NCBI GenBank assembly: GCA_945875135.1
Contig: CAMCJO010000070.1
Location: 1 to 8,861, forward strand
Length of the DNA: 8,861 nt
DNA from: an uncultured Porphyromonas sp.
GTDB lineage: Bacteria; Bacteroidota; Bacteroidia; Bacteroidales; Porphyromonadaceae
Direction of reading: 5' to 3'
Every line of letters starts with the position of its first letter. The stretch's first letter is position 1. A program made the translations under genes and the position numbers. The notes below the pieces were generated by a model that was not told where the DNA came from, did no database searches, and saw only the letters and a list, made by a program, of their open reading frames with translations. Shown piece after piece: positions 1-6,238 of this stretch.

Positions 1-713
1 ACGTAGAGATACTGGAGCAGAGACATGTCGAGCAGATCAAGCTGGTCGATACCCAGAAGGAGGTAGTCACCTCGCTCGGCGAGACGCTCGTAGCTCCGCA
101 AGTGATCATTGCCACTGGAGCTTCCTGGCGCAAGCTGGGTGTGCCTGGCGAGGCGGAGCACATTGGTCGCGGGGTGGCCTTCTGCCCGCACTGCGATGGG
201 CCGTTCTTCAAGGGGCAAGATATAGCGGTCGTGGGCGGTGGCAACTCAGGCATTGAGGCAGCTATTGACTTGGCTGGTATCTGCAAGCATGTGACCGTCT
301 TGGAGTTTATGGAGAGCCTCAAGGCAGACACTGTACTGCAGGAGCAACTGGCTAAGCTACCGAACGTGACTGTCCACACGAACGTGGCAACGGAAGAGGT
401 CATCGGTGATGGCAGCAAGGTGTCCGCACTGCGCATAGCTCCTCGTGACGGGAGTGCTCCCTTCGAGCTCGCTGTCGCTGGAGTCTTCGTGCAGATCGGG
501 CTCAAGGCTAATACGGATGTCTTCGACGGTCTGGTCGAGCGCAACCGCATGGGCGAGATCATCATCGATGACCACTGCCGTAGCTCCGTAGCGGGTATCT
601 ATGCCGCAGGCGACTGTGCCAGCATCCGCTACAAGCAGGTGGTGATCGCTATGGGCGAGGGAGCCAAGGCTGCTCTCTCCGCCTTCGATGATCGCATTCG
701 CACGCAAGGGTAA
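1..713 (+). CDS. ahpF: Alkyl hydroperoxide reductase subunit F, C-terminal part (5' end outside window)
   Basis: AhpF is the FAD-dependent NADH:disulfide reductase that passes electrons to the peroxiredoxin AhpC, which reduces hydrogen peroxide and organic peroxides in the cytoplasm. The reading frame is open from base 3 to the TAA at 711-713, giving 236 visible residues. E. coli AhpF has about 521, so roughly the first 285 are missing (N-terminal thioredoxin-fold domains and the start of the FAD domain). Visible marks are the redox-active CPHC pair followed by DGP (183-194), which is the AhpF form rather than the CATC of thioredoxin reductase. There is also a GGGNSG nucleotide-binding loop, KAD-VLQ, the ERNRMGEIIID stretch and a C-terminal AAGDC FAD motif with GEGAKAALSAFD. 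The GTG at 102 is internal and not the start. ahpC would be expected just upstream. The frame is intact to its end. Identification is firm from family knowledge. Confidence 0.96.
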   Translation, partial: VEILEQRHVEQIKLVDTQKEVVTSLGETLVAPQVIIATGASWRKLGVPGEAEHIGRGVAFCPHCDGPFFKGQDIAVVGGGNSGIEAAIDLAGICKHVTVLEFMESLKADTVLQEQLAKLPNVTVHTNVATEEVIGDGSKVSALRIAPRDGSAPFELAVAGVFVQIGLKANTDVFDGLVERNRMGEIIIDDHCRSSVAGIYAAGDCASIRYKQVVIAMGEGAKAALSAFDDRIRTQG

Positions 714-715
714 AA

Positions 716-750
716 TTGGCTATTGGCTATTGGCTGTTGGCTGTTAGCCG
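716..750. repeat. 7-bp tandem repeat, five units
   Basis: Five consecutive heptamers begin three bases after the ahpF stop: TTGGCTA, TTGGCTA, TTGGCTG, TTGGCTG and TTAGCCG. The first four differ at one position only. GGCTA in the first or second unit can pair with TAGCC at 745-749, so the transcript could form a weak hairpin, but no U-tract follows. The run lies in the ahpF 3' untranslated region. It looks like slippage-prone intergenic DNA; no function can be read from it. Confidence 0.85.
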
Positions 751-788
751 ATGCACGCAAAGGTTAGGGCCACACACCTACACAAAGA

Positions 789-839
789 AGAGACTCCCCG
801 CAGCTGGACACGATCCAACTGGAGGGGAGTCTCTCGTTT
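789..839. terminator. Strong hairpin, probable bidirectional terminator between convergent genes
   Basis: AGAGACTCCCC (789-799) is perfectly complementary to GGGGAGTCTCT (824-834), an 11-bp stem. The 24-base loop contains a further imperfect stem (801-808 with 814-821, one mismatch). It sits between the end of ahpF (plus) and the end of the DUF932-like gene (minus). The tract after the stem is T-rich but short on either strand: CGTTTA on plus, TCTTTGTG on minus. It is therefore called from stem strength and convergent position rather than from a classic U-run. Confidence 0.75.
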
Positions 840-877
840 ACTGCCTCTAGCACAAGGGGGGGCTTACGCTAGCTGGG

Positions 878-1936
878 CTAGATCTCTATGTACGAGACGA
901 TGTCGGGCTTTTTCCTCAGCATCGTCGTCGCTTTATTCATCAGCGAGATGCGCTTGTGGTCTTGCTCGCCCCACAGCGTAGTGTGCGTGGCAAACTCGGT
1001 GAGCACGTTGTAAGCATCCCATACGGTGCCTTCGCCCTTGGTGATCCGCTCCTTATTCGGGTCATACACACCAGCCTGGCGATAACTCTTGCAGAGCGTT
1101 TCGTATGGAACCATCTCCTCGGCCATCACTTTGCCAACGCCTAGCGAGAGGAGCGTTCGCTGACAACTCTTCATCTCAGCTAGCGAAATCCTAGACTCGT
1201 AGGCCGTAGCGATCAAGTCCCGAAAGGTCTCGGCACCCATCAGTCTAAAGTCTTCACTCCGTAGCAGACCTATCATCTGCCGCATCTCTTGCTCCCCCAG
1301 ACGATGACTCATACCGTCGGAGTGCCGCTCACGGACAGTCTGCCCATTGGAGCAGGCGAGTCGCTCGAAGTAGTGTCCTGCAGAGACGGAGGCGGGGTCC
1401 CAGCTCAGGTAAAAGCCATCCATCAGAAAGTCCTCACCAGGGAGAAAGAGCTCGGGTCGCGCCTCACGGCTCTGGAAGGTGATGGTGACACGAATGCTGT
1501 CTGTGGGACTGTAGTGAACCCCGACGATCTCATAGCCGGTCTCATGAGCCACCATCTCGGCAAACTCAAAGAACAGCGTCGGAGCGATATACTCCTCCAC
1601 GATCGGGATAATCTCCGTGAGCTGACGGCTCTCGGGCGAGGCCACTAGGAGTACCCGCTGAGGTTGATGAATGCTCATAGCTACGCTCTGATAGTTACGA
1701 TAATTGCTAAGCCCAGTCTCGCCAGAGGCGTTGCGCACGAGAGCCTTTTGCTTAGGCTTGATCCCGATGAGGGCATCGTAGCTATCTGCAAAGAGCTTAC
1801 TAGCTAGCACCTCAACCCCATCGACTGTGTAGAGCTGATCCGACTCGTGCTGGATCTCCGCTAGGTCCACCTCTTTCTGTGGTGCTAGCTGCGTGATAAA
1901 GTCTTCCTTGACCTGTAGGTAGTCTGTATAGTTCAT
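878..1936 (-). CDS. DUF932-like protein (phage/plasmid-type conserved protein)
   Basis: 352 residues, ATG at 1934-1936, TAG at 878-880. The start is well supported: it overlaps the stop of the ATPase gene in an ATGA arrangement and is preceded by an AAGAGGAA ribosome-binding site. The C-terminal half resembles DUF932 (the phage/plasmid-related TIGR03299-type family). It has a RLACSNGQT core at about residues 192-200, a basic and amphipathic helical stretch at 220-265, and TVWDAYNVLTEFATH at 304-318, which matches the family's terminal WxxYNxLTEYATH-type motif. The N-terminal half includes an LYTVDGVEVLASKLF segment that fits a DUF932 opening. No signal peptide or membrane segment is seen. DUF932 proteins have no established biochemical role; many are encoded on phages, plasmids and integrated elements. 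Its coupling to a RadA-like ATPase suggests the two act together, perhaps on DNA, but that is inference. The family call is by motif recollection only. Confidence 0.7.
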   Translation of the reverse strand: MNYTDYLQVKEDFITQLAPQKEVDLAEIQHESDQLYTVDGVEVLASKLFADSYDALIGIKPKQKALVRNASGETGLSNYRNYQSVAMSIHQPQRVLLVASPESRQLTEIIPIVEEYIAPTLFFEFAEMVAHETGYEIVGVHYSPTDSIRVTITFQSREARPELFLPGEDFLMDGFYLSWDPASVSAGHYFERLACSNGQTVRERHSDGMSHRLGEQEMRQMIGLLRSEDFRLMGAETFRDLIATAYESRISLAEMKSCQRTLLSLGVGKVMAEEMVPYETLCKSYRQAGVYDPNKERITKGEGTVWDAYNVLTEFATHTTLWGEQDHKRISLMNKATTMLRKKPDIVSYIEI

Positions 1937-2775
1937 AATTCCTCTTGGTTAAATAGTTTGTCAAACTGATCTGCGAAGTCTCGTATCTGTCCCGAGACCT
2001 TGCTCTGTACATGCTTGATGTGCTGATCTTTCTGAAATCGGGCTTCGTCAAAAAAGACATCCCCCATGCTGCTCAGGCTGTAGTAGAGCTTGACCCCTAC
2101 ATCTCCACGTCTATGCTTAGAGAAGGTGATATAGCGATCTGAGTAGATATTCTTGGGATTGTCTAGCTTGAGCTCCATCATCGCGGTGATCGAGTGCTTG
2201 AGCCGATTAGACCCGACGAAGTTCCCCGACTTAGTGACCTGCTGTATCGTCAGGAAGGTAGTATTGACGTGGCGACTGTTTTGCGCTTTGTTTTGCTGCT
2301 TGATGAGCTTCAAGAGCCAGCTCTCAGCATCCTTCATGCGGATGCCCTCCTCCTCACGGATGATACCTTGTAGCTCATAAAAGGAGTCTATGGCGACGAC
2401 ATCCCACCCCTCCTCCACCACCGACCGGACCAACTCCCAGTTACGAACCGCCTCGTCGAAGTCTGACTCAATGAAGAGGATCGGGAGCTGTGCAAACTTC
2501 GGGTACCGCTCTATATAGACGGAGAAGTCTATCTCATTCATCTCCGCACTAATAAAGAGCATGCGAGCCTCTGGATAGCTCATCTGCACATTGGCCATCA
2601 GGTCCAGGATGATCGTCGTCTTGCCGACCCCGGGGTCTCCTATGATCATGTAGTTCACCCCACGCGGCAAGCCCACATGAGAGCTGAGGAGATCGTCCAG
2701 TGGCGTGCCACACTGGAAGGTCTCAAAGAGCTTCGCATCAAAGCTCACGTCACACATACGTACCACCTGCTTCAT
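1933..2775 (-). CDS. RadA/RecA-fold ATPase (stand-alone core domain)
   Basis: 280 residues from the ATG at 2773-2775 to a TGA overlapping the next start. It is a P-loop ATPase of the RecA/RadA/DnaB group. Walker A is GDPGVGKTT (46-54). The likely catalytic glutamate is in SAEM (76-79). Walker B is DVVAID (125-130). The stretch IQQVTKSGNFVGSNRLKHSI (177-196) parallels the VTKEG-IAGP-LEHMVD region of bacterial RadA/Sms, and KHRRG (220-224) parallels RadA's KNRFG. It lacks RadA's N-terminal four-cysteine zinc finger and C-terminal Lon-like domain, so it is only the motor domain. These ATPases usually act on single-stranded or branched DNA. It leads a two-gene operon with the DUF932-like protein, which is the obvious partner. 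Met-7 is an alternative start; the first ATG is chosen because it fits the promoter spacing. The fold is confident; the exact role is unknown. A KaiC-like or DnaB-like phage protein is the main alternative. Confidence 0.8.
   Translation of the reverse strand: MKQVVRMCDVSFDAKLFETFQCGTPLDDLLSSHVGLPRGVNYMIIGDPGVGKTTIILDLMANVQMSYPEARMLFISAEMNEIDFSVYIERYPKFAQLPILFIESDFDEAVRNWELVRSVVEEGWDVVAIDSFYELQGIIREEEGIRMKDAESWLLKLIKQQNKAQNSRHVNTTFLTIQQVTKSGNFVGSNRLKHSITAMMELKLDNPKNIYSDRYITFSKHRRGDVGVKLYYSLSSMGDVFFDEARFQKDQHIKHVQSKVSGQIRDFADQFDKLFNQEEL
1939..1946 (-). promoter_or_regulatory. Ribosome-binding site of the DUF932-like gene
   Basis: On the minus strand AAGAGGAA lies two bases before the ATG at 1936 and inside the 3' end of the ATPase gene. 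A clear purine-rich site is uncommon at the starts in this window. Together with the 4-bp ATGA overlap it fixes this start codon and suggests translational coupling. Confidence 0.6.
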
Positions 2776-2798
2776 ATCCTAACTTCTTCTAGATATGA

Positions 2799-2806
2799 CA
2801 AAGGTA
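2799..2806 (-). promoter_or_regulatory. Bacteroidetes-type -7 promoter element
   Basis: The minus strand reads TACCTTTG, an exact match to the Bacteroidetes -7 consensus TAnnTTTG. It lies 23 bases before the ATPase start, which would give a leader of about 15-18 nt. No good TTG is present at the expected -33 distance, so the promoter may be weak or activator-dependent. It drives the ATPase/DUF932-like pair, downstream of the previous operon's terminator. Confidence 0.5.
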
Positions 2807-2815
2807 GCTCACACC

Positions 2816-2836
2816 CTGTGCCATAGGGCAGCACAG
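2816..2836. promoter_or_regulatory. Inverted repeat, possible operator in the spacer/-33 region
   Basis: CTGTGC (2816-2821) and GCACAG (2831-2836) form a 6-bp perfect inverted repeat around a 9-base centre. It starts about 10 bases upstream of the -7 box on the minus strand, covering the spacer and the place where the -33 element should be. The position suits a repressor or activator site. A 6-bp palindrome can arise by chance. Confidence 0.25.
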
Positions 2837-2890
2837 CCTAGGTCGACAGCAAAACATTATGCTCAGAAGCTGTACTCCCTGCACGCCTCA

Positions 2891-2931
2891 CTACAAAATA
2901 AGCCCCAAGCACCTTGAGAGTACTTGGGGCT
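2891..2931 (-). terminator. Intrinsic terminator of the WYL-exonuclease-DUF262-phosphoesterase operon
   Basis: AGCCCCAAG (2901-2909) pairs perfectly with CTTGGGGCT (2923-2931), a 9-bp GC-rich stem with a 13-base loop. Read on the minus strand, the stem is followed by TATTTTGTAG, a good U-tract. It lies about 80 bases after the phosphoesterase stop and before the promoter of the next minus-strand operon, so it separates the two transcription units. The opposite side (AAAAGCG on plus) gives weaker support for termination in the other direction. Confidence 0.85.
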
Positions 2932-3011
2932 AAAAGCGTCACGGCAACAGATCAAAAGAGCATAACCTCACTCTTGTACACCAACCGACTCAGCAACCAC
3001 CTAGAATGCTC

Positions 3012-3632
3012 TCAGATCTCAAGCAGCCGAGGAGCATTGAGCGAGCGATTGCTTTCGTTCATCATGGCGCCGTTCGAATAGATCGTTTCACCTCTTTTCA
3101 GCACGCCATACTGCTGATGGATATGCCCGAAGAGGTGCAGGCGGGGCTTGATCTCATGCACTCGTCGCAGGAGTGTGGCAGAGCCGTAGTTGGTCTGGTC
3201 GGCATAGTCCAAAATGCCATAAGGCGGACGATGCGTGACCAAGACATCTGTGTCTAGCGGTATATCCGCCTCGTATTGCTCCTGGCGGCCATCGGCACAG
3301 TCTGGCACAAACAGCGGGACTCCGTAAAACTTCACCCCCTCGATCTCTACCCCCGAGTTGTAGAGCAGGTGTACCATGTCACTGAGTCCGCTCACAGTAG
3401 CCCTGTACATACAGAAGTCGTGGTTGCCACAGGTGAAAAGCTTGTACTGGTAGTCCAAGTCGCACAGCCAGTTGATAAAGTCCTCTGCCTCGTCTGCACT
3501 ACCATGCATAGTAAAGTCTCCAGAGTGCACCACGACGTCTGCCGCTGGCAAATCCCGCAGTCGCCTGTGATAGCCATGCGTATCAGATAGATGTAGTATC
3601 CTCATTGAATTGGACGTTGCAGAGACGTTCAC
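3012..3632 (-). CDS. MPPED-type metallophosphoesterase
   Basis: 206 residues from a GTG at 3630-3632, or 197 from the ATG at 3603-3605. It is a calcineurin-like phosphoesterase with a complete two-metal site: DTHG (17-20), GDF (38-40), GNHD (69-72), VTHRPP (132-137) and GHIH (169-172). LPAADVVVHSGDFT, TDVLVTHRPPYGILD and the FGHIHQQYG ending resemble the MPPED1/MPPED2-like class III cyclic-nucleotide phosphodiesterases, so the substrate may be a small nucleotide or phosphodiester; this is not proven. The GTG overlaps the preceding stop as GTGA, typical of coupling. However, relatives begin MxILHLSDTH, so the ATG at 3605 (MRILHLSDTH) is equally plausible. It is the last gene before the terminator. 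No signal peptide is seen, so it should be cytoplasmic. In this operon it may remove a signal nucleotide or nucleic-acid end, or it may be an unrelated conserved neighbour. Confidence 0.88.
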   Translation of the reverse strand: MNVSATSNSMRILHLSDTHGYHRRLRDLPAADVVVHSGDFTMHGSADEAEDFINWLCDLDYQYKLFTCGNHDFCMYRATVSGLSDMVHLLYNSGVEIEGVKFYGVPLFVPDCADGRQEQYEADIPLDTDVLVTHRPPYGILDYADQTNYGSATLLRRVHEIKPRLHLFGHIHQQYGVLKRGETIYSNGAMMNESNRSLNAPRLLEI

Positions 3633-6238
3633 TCGCTCTTAGCAGTTAGATGCTTCTGAGCCAGTTCTGAGAGTTCTTTCTTCAAGTCATCGATTGACTG
3701 TCCTGTATACTCTAAAAATACTTGAGTACTCTCTTCAGTTTCAGCCCCTGTCAATAGATACTCCTCTGGATTGTCATCTCTCATCAAGTAAATCTTGTTG
3801 TCGCTACACCAGACATAGTGATGTCCTCCGAACGTAAATGGCATGTTAACCAAAGAGAATAGCTCTTTTCCTGGGAATATGAAGTCTTCGTCTACCTCCA
3901 CCTCTCGCAAGAAGTTGTCACGATCTAACGCATTCAAGAGAATGCCGTCACGTCCATATTTAGGATAGCAATAGTAGTAACCATTTACAATTCTAATCCA
4001 ATACTTTTCAGCATCGTCTTGCTTTAGAATAAATTCAAGTAGAGAGGTTTGAGTTAGTTGGTACAAAACGACCTTCACATTATACTTATACAGATTTTCA
4101 TCTGTTGGACTATTCTCAATTTCAGGCTTTTCTGTTTGGATAATATTAGTTCCCCCCATAAGAAGCTCATGTATAGGAGCATAAATCTCTTTATTGAGCA
4201 AGAAGTAACGCCACGTCCAAGGCTCGTTATTGAAAACTTGAAATTTCCAGAACAATACCTCACGAAAGGCTCTGGTATCAAATCTACTAAAGAGAGCTTG
4301 CAGTAGCTGAGGGTCTTTCTTGGGGTCGGTCTTGGTTTCGGGCTTGGTCTTGTATTCCACACCATCATCACAGAAGAATTTCTGAGCATTGGACCACTTC
4401 GTGTCAAAGTCATCCCATGAGGGCTCTCCCTTTTCATTTTGAAAGAGGAAGCGTATTGCGCCATTAAAGAATGCATATTCCTCAGCCTTCTTGATAACGT
4501 CTTCCCAAGAATGCTCTCTATCATACATACGCAGGCATCTATTCTCGTCTAAGATCTGTTTAGCCTTAGCTATCTCTTCGTTCCATCGCGATGCTAAATC
4601 CGTTGAATTCTTTTCATATGGTTGGTCACACAGACTTTTGTACACACGATGACTATCTAGCCGATTGATAAAGCTCATGGCAGTATACATAGCTGAGATA
4701 TTTCTGATCTCAGCGCGCCTGTCCAAACCTTCGCCCGAAATAAGATTCCACACGACACGCATCCACCTTGCTAAACTGACATCATCGGCTTCGCCCTCTA
4801 AGAAGTACTTGCACAAGGCAAAGAATACGATACGCTCCACCTGAGTCAATGGGACCACGCGTTTCTTGCCGTCATCTCCATCCTTATCATACTTAGGTAT
4901 GAAAGAGAAATTCTCATTCCACTTGGGAGATTCTATTTCTTTTTTGACACCATTCGACCAACGAATGAAGTTCCCCAAGACGATCTCTAGACGAGAAAAG
5001 AGATCCTGAGGGATATACTTATTGTCTGGAATATCCTTATTGCCGTCACGAAGACAGTAAGGGGCTAGTCCGACATAGTCATCGACTATATCGGCATTGA
5101 GGTAGCGATAGGATCTGCTCTGCTCGATATCTTCAATGTCTATGCCATCGTTAAGGCTCTCATAAAACAGCTCATTCCAAAAGAATCGATTGATAAAGGC
5201 TAAGTAAATCTCATCAATGTGACATTCTTCAGGTTTCTTCTGCCCAATCTCATCAATGTGACAATCTTCAGATTTATTCTGCTCAATCTCATCTATGTGA
5301 CAATCTTCAGATTTATTCTGCTCAATCTCATCAATGTGACAATCTTCAGATTTATACTGCCAAAACAGATCCGTCCAGCTAGTATCCATCAAAATAGGGA
5401 TACCCTTCTTAGGGTCTAAGAGTTCCTCCCACGTAGAAGCTGATTCAGAAGCCTGATCTTTCTGATGCTGAAGATAGCCTATTAAGTCAGCCTTGAAGTT
5501 TTCAAACGGAGTCAGCTGCTTACCTCGGGCATTCATCTTGATATAGAGATCATCGGTTAGCCCCAGTGACTCTAATGGACGGTTATAAAAGACTATCGGA
5601 GCGTTAGGCTGGGTAAGGAGATCCCAATAGCGCACGAATTCGTCCTTTGTAGTGCCACAAAAGAGTTCTTCAATACCATCCATTATATCCTCACCACCCT
5701 TGTCCTTGATATCGGTACCCGAGATCATCCTGAGCATAGCATCTATGGTCGGGTCTTGTCGCCATAAGGAGTAAAACCACTTCTGAGATGGTATATAATC
5801 TTTTAGAGGCTTCTTTTCTGACTTTTCTGACTTTTCTGAATCTTTGAAACTCTGGAGATTCACATCTGTGCAAAGCTTCTTGCAAAACTCTCTCGAGGAT
5901 AGCCTCGTCTCATAGGTAAACTTTCCTAAAGTCTCAGCCACCTCTCCGAGCTTGCCCGATTGGAAGGCGATATACCAATGTATGAGCCATAGGGTGGTCA
6001 GGCGCTGCTGACCATCTAGAGGGAGGAAGCACTCCCCTCGGACAGAGCCATAGACAAAGTCAAGGAGTAGCTCCTGGTTACTATCTAGAGCCTCTTTGAT
6101 GTCTCTGAGGAAGTTCCTTCTCAAAAACTCTCGTCCTGCACGTCCCTGAGCATAGTCTCTCTGTATGATTGGTATCTCAATACAGTACTGTGAGAGGAAT
6201 TGCCAAAATGTGGTCTTACTATCTTGATTATTTGACAT
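3629..6238 (-). CDS. Large DUF262 protein, second of a tandem pair, with internal repeats
   Basis: 869 residues, ATG at 6236-6238. The N-terminal DUF262 (GmrSD N-terminal, ParB-like) domain is clear: IPIIQRDYAQGR (22-33), the nucleotide-binding-type DGQQRLTTLWLI (75-86) and KMNARGKQLTPFENFKADL (234-252). In GmrSD and related type IV restriction proteins this domain couples NTP binding or hydrolysis, or modified-DNA sensing, to a nuclease. The roughly 520 residues after the DUF262 core have no motif I recognise, and no DUF1524 HNH signature is seen. The gene may supply the sensing or NTPase half while the upstream partner cuts. Two low-complexity segments stand out: SEKSEKSEK (about 134-142) and four 13-residue units containing CHIDEI (about 295-344). 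It overlaps the upstream gene by 11 bp and the downstream gene by 4 bp. It is AT-rich compared with the phosphoesterase and exonuclease genes. The frame is intact throughout. No transmembrane segment is evident. Confidence 0.85.
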   Translation of the reverse strand: MSNNQDSKTTFWQFLSQYCIEIPIIQRDYAQGRAGREFLRRNFLRDIKEALDSNQELLLDFVYGSVRGECFLPLDGQQRLTTLWLIHWYIAFQSGKLGEVAETLGKFTYETRLSSREFCKKLCTDVNLQSFKDSEKSEKSEKKPLKDYIPSQKWFYSLWRQDPTIDAMLRMISGTDIKDKGGEDIMDGIEELFCGTTKDEFVRYWDLLTQPNAPIVFYNRPLESLGLTDDLYIKMNARGKQLTPFENFKADLIGYLQHQKDQASESASTWEELLDPKKGIPILMDTSWTDLFWQYKSEDCHIDEIEQNKSEDCHIDEIEQNKSEDCHIDEIGQKKPEECHIDEIYLAFINRFFWNELFYESLNDGIDIEDIEQSRSYRYLNADIVDDYVGLAPYCLRDGNKDIPDNKYIPQDLFSRLEIVLGNFIRWSNGVKKEIESPKWNENFSFIPKYDKDGDDGKKRVVPLTQVERIVFFALCKYFLEGEADDVSLARWMRVVWNLISGEGLDRRAEIRNISAMYTAMSFINRLDSHRVYKSLCDQPYEKNSTDLASRWNEEIAKAKQILDENRCLRMYDREHSWEDVIKKAEEYAFFNGAIRFLFQNEKGEPSWDDFDTKWSNAQKFFCDDGVEYKTKPETKTDPKKDPQLLQALFSRFDTRAFREVLFWKFQVFNNEPWTWRYFLLNKEIYAPIHELLMGGTNIIQTEKPEIENSPTDENLYKYNVKVVLYQLTQTSLLEFILKQDDAEKYWIRIVNGYYYCYPKYGRDGILLNALDRDNFLREVEVDEDFIFPGKELFSLVNMPFTFGGHHYVWCSDNKIYLMRDDNPEEYLLTGAETEESTQVFLEYTGQSIDDLKKELSELAQKHLTAKSE
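5208..5363 (-). repeat. 39-bp in-frame tandem repeat, four units
   Basis: Four adjacent 39-bp units lie at 5208-5246, 5247-5285, 5286-5324 and 5325-5363. The last three are nearly identical. The first (the last in protein order) has several changes. Each unit encodes 13 residues, reading KSEDCHIDEIEQN or close variants, ending in KPEECHIDEI before the conserved-looking sequence resumes. Because 39 is divisible by three, gain or loss of units keeps the frame. The near-identity of three copies suggests recent expansion of the oldest copy at 5208. Confidence 0.95.
5813..5839 (-). repeat. 9-bp in-frame tandem repeat encoding SEK x3
   Basis: CTTTTCTGA on the plus strand occurs three times without interruption (5813, 5822, 5831), encoding SEKSEKSEK followed by KPLKDY in the larger DUF262 protein. 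It falls between the nucleotide-binding-type motif and the NARGKQLT motif, probably in an exposed charged loop. Copy-number change would keep the frame. Confidence 0.85.

Noticed and set aside
102..713. Reading ahpF as a complete 203-residue protein starting at GTG 102
   Set aside because: The same frame is open to the left edge and encodes the expected upstream AhpF sequence, so the gene is simply cut by the window.
856..862. Run of seven G between the DUF932-like stop and the terminator
   Set aside because: It is outside any coding frame and not near a promoter spacer, so a phase-variation role is not supported.
1289..1648. 119-codon plus-strand frame opposite the DUF932-like gene
   Set aside because: Antisense shadow; the minus-strand protein has family motifs and a supported start, and this frame has none.
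4075..4524. 149-codon minus-strand frame inside the larger DUF262 gene
   Set aside because: Alternative-frame shadow of an intact 869-residue gene, with no recognisable motif and no sign of a frameshift.
5219..5419. Plus-strand frame with a repeated, very hydrophobic INVTIFRFIL-type sequence that looks like membrane segments
   Set aside because: It is the antisense reading of the 39-bp repeat in the DUF262 gene; the periodicity comes from the repeat, and no upstream signals or homology support it.
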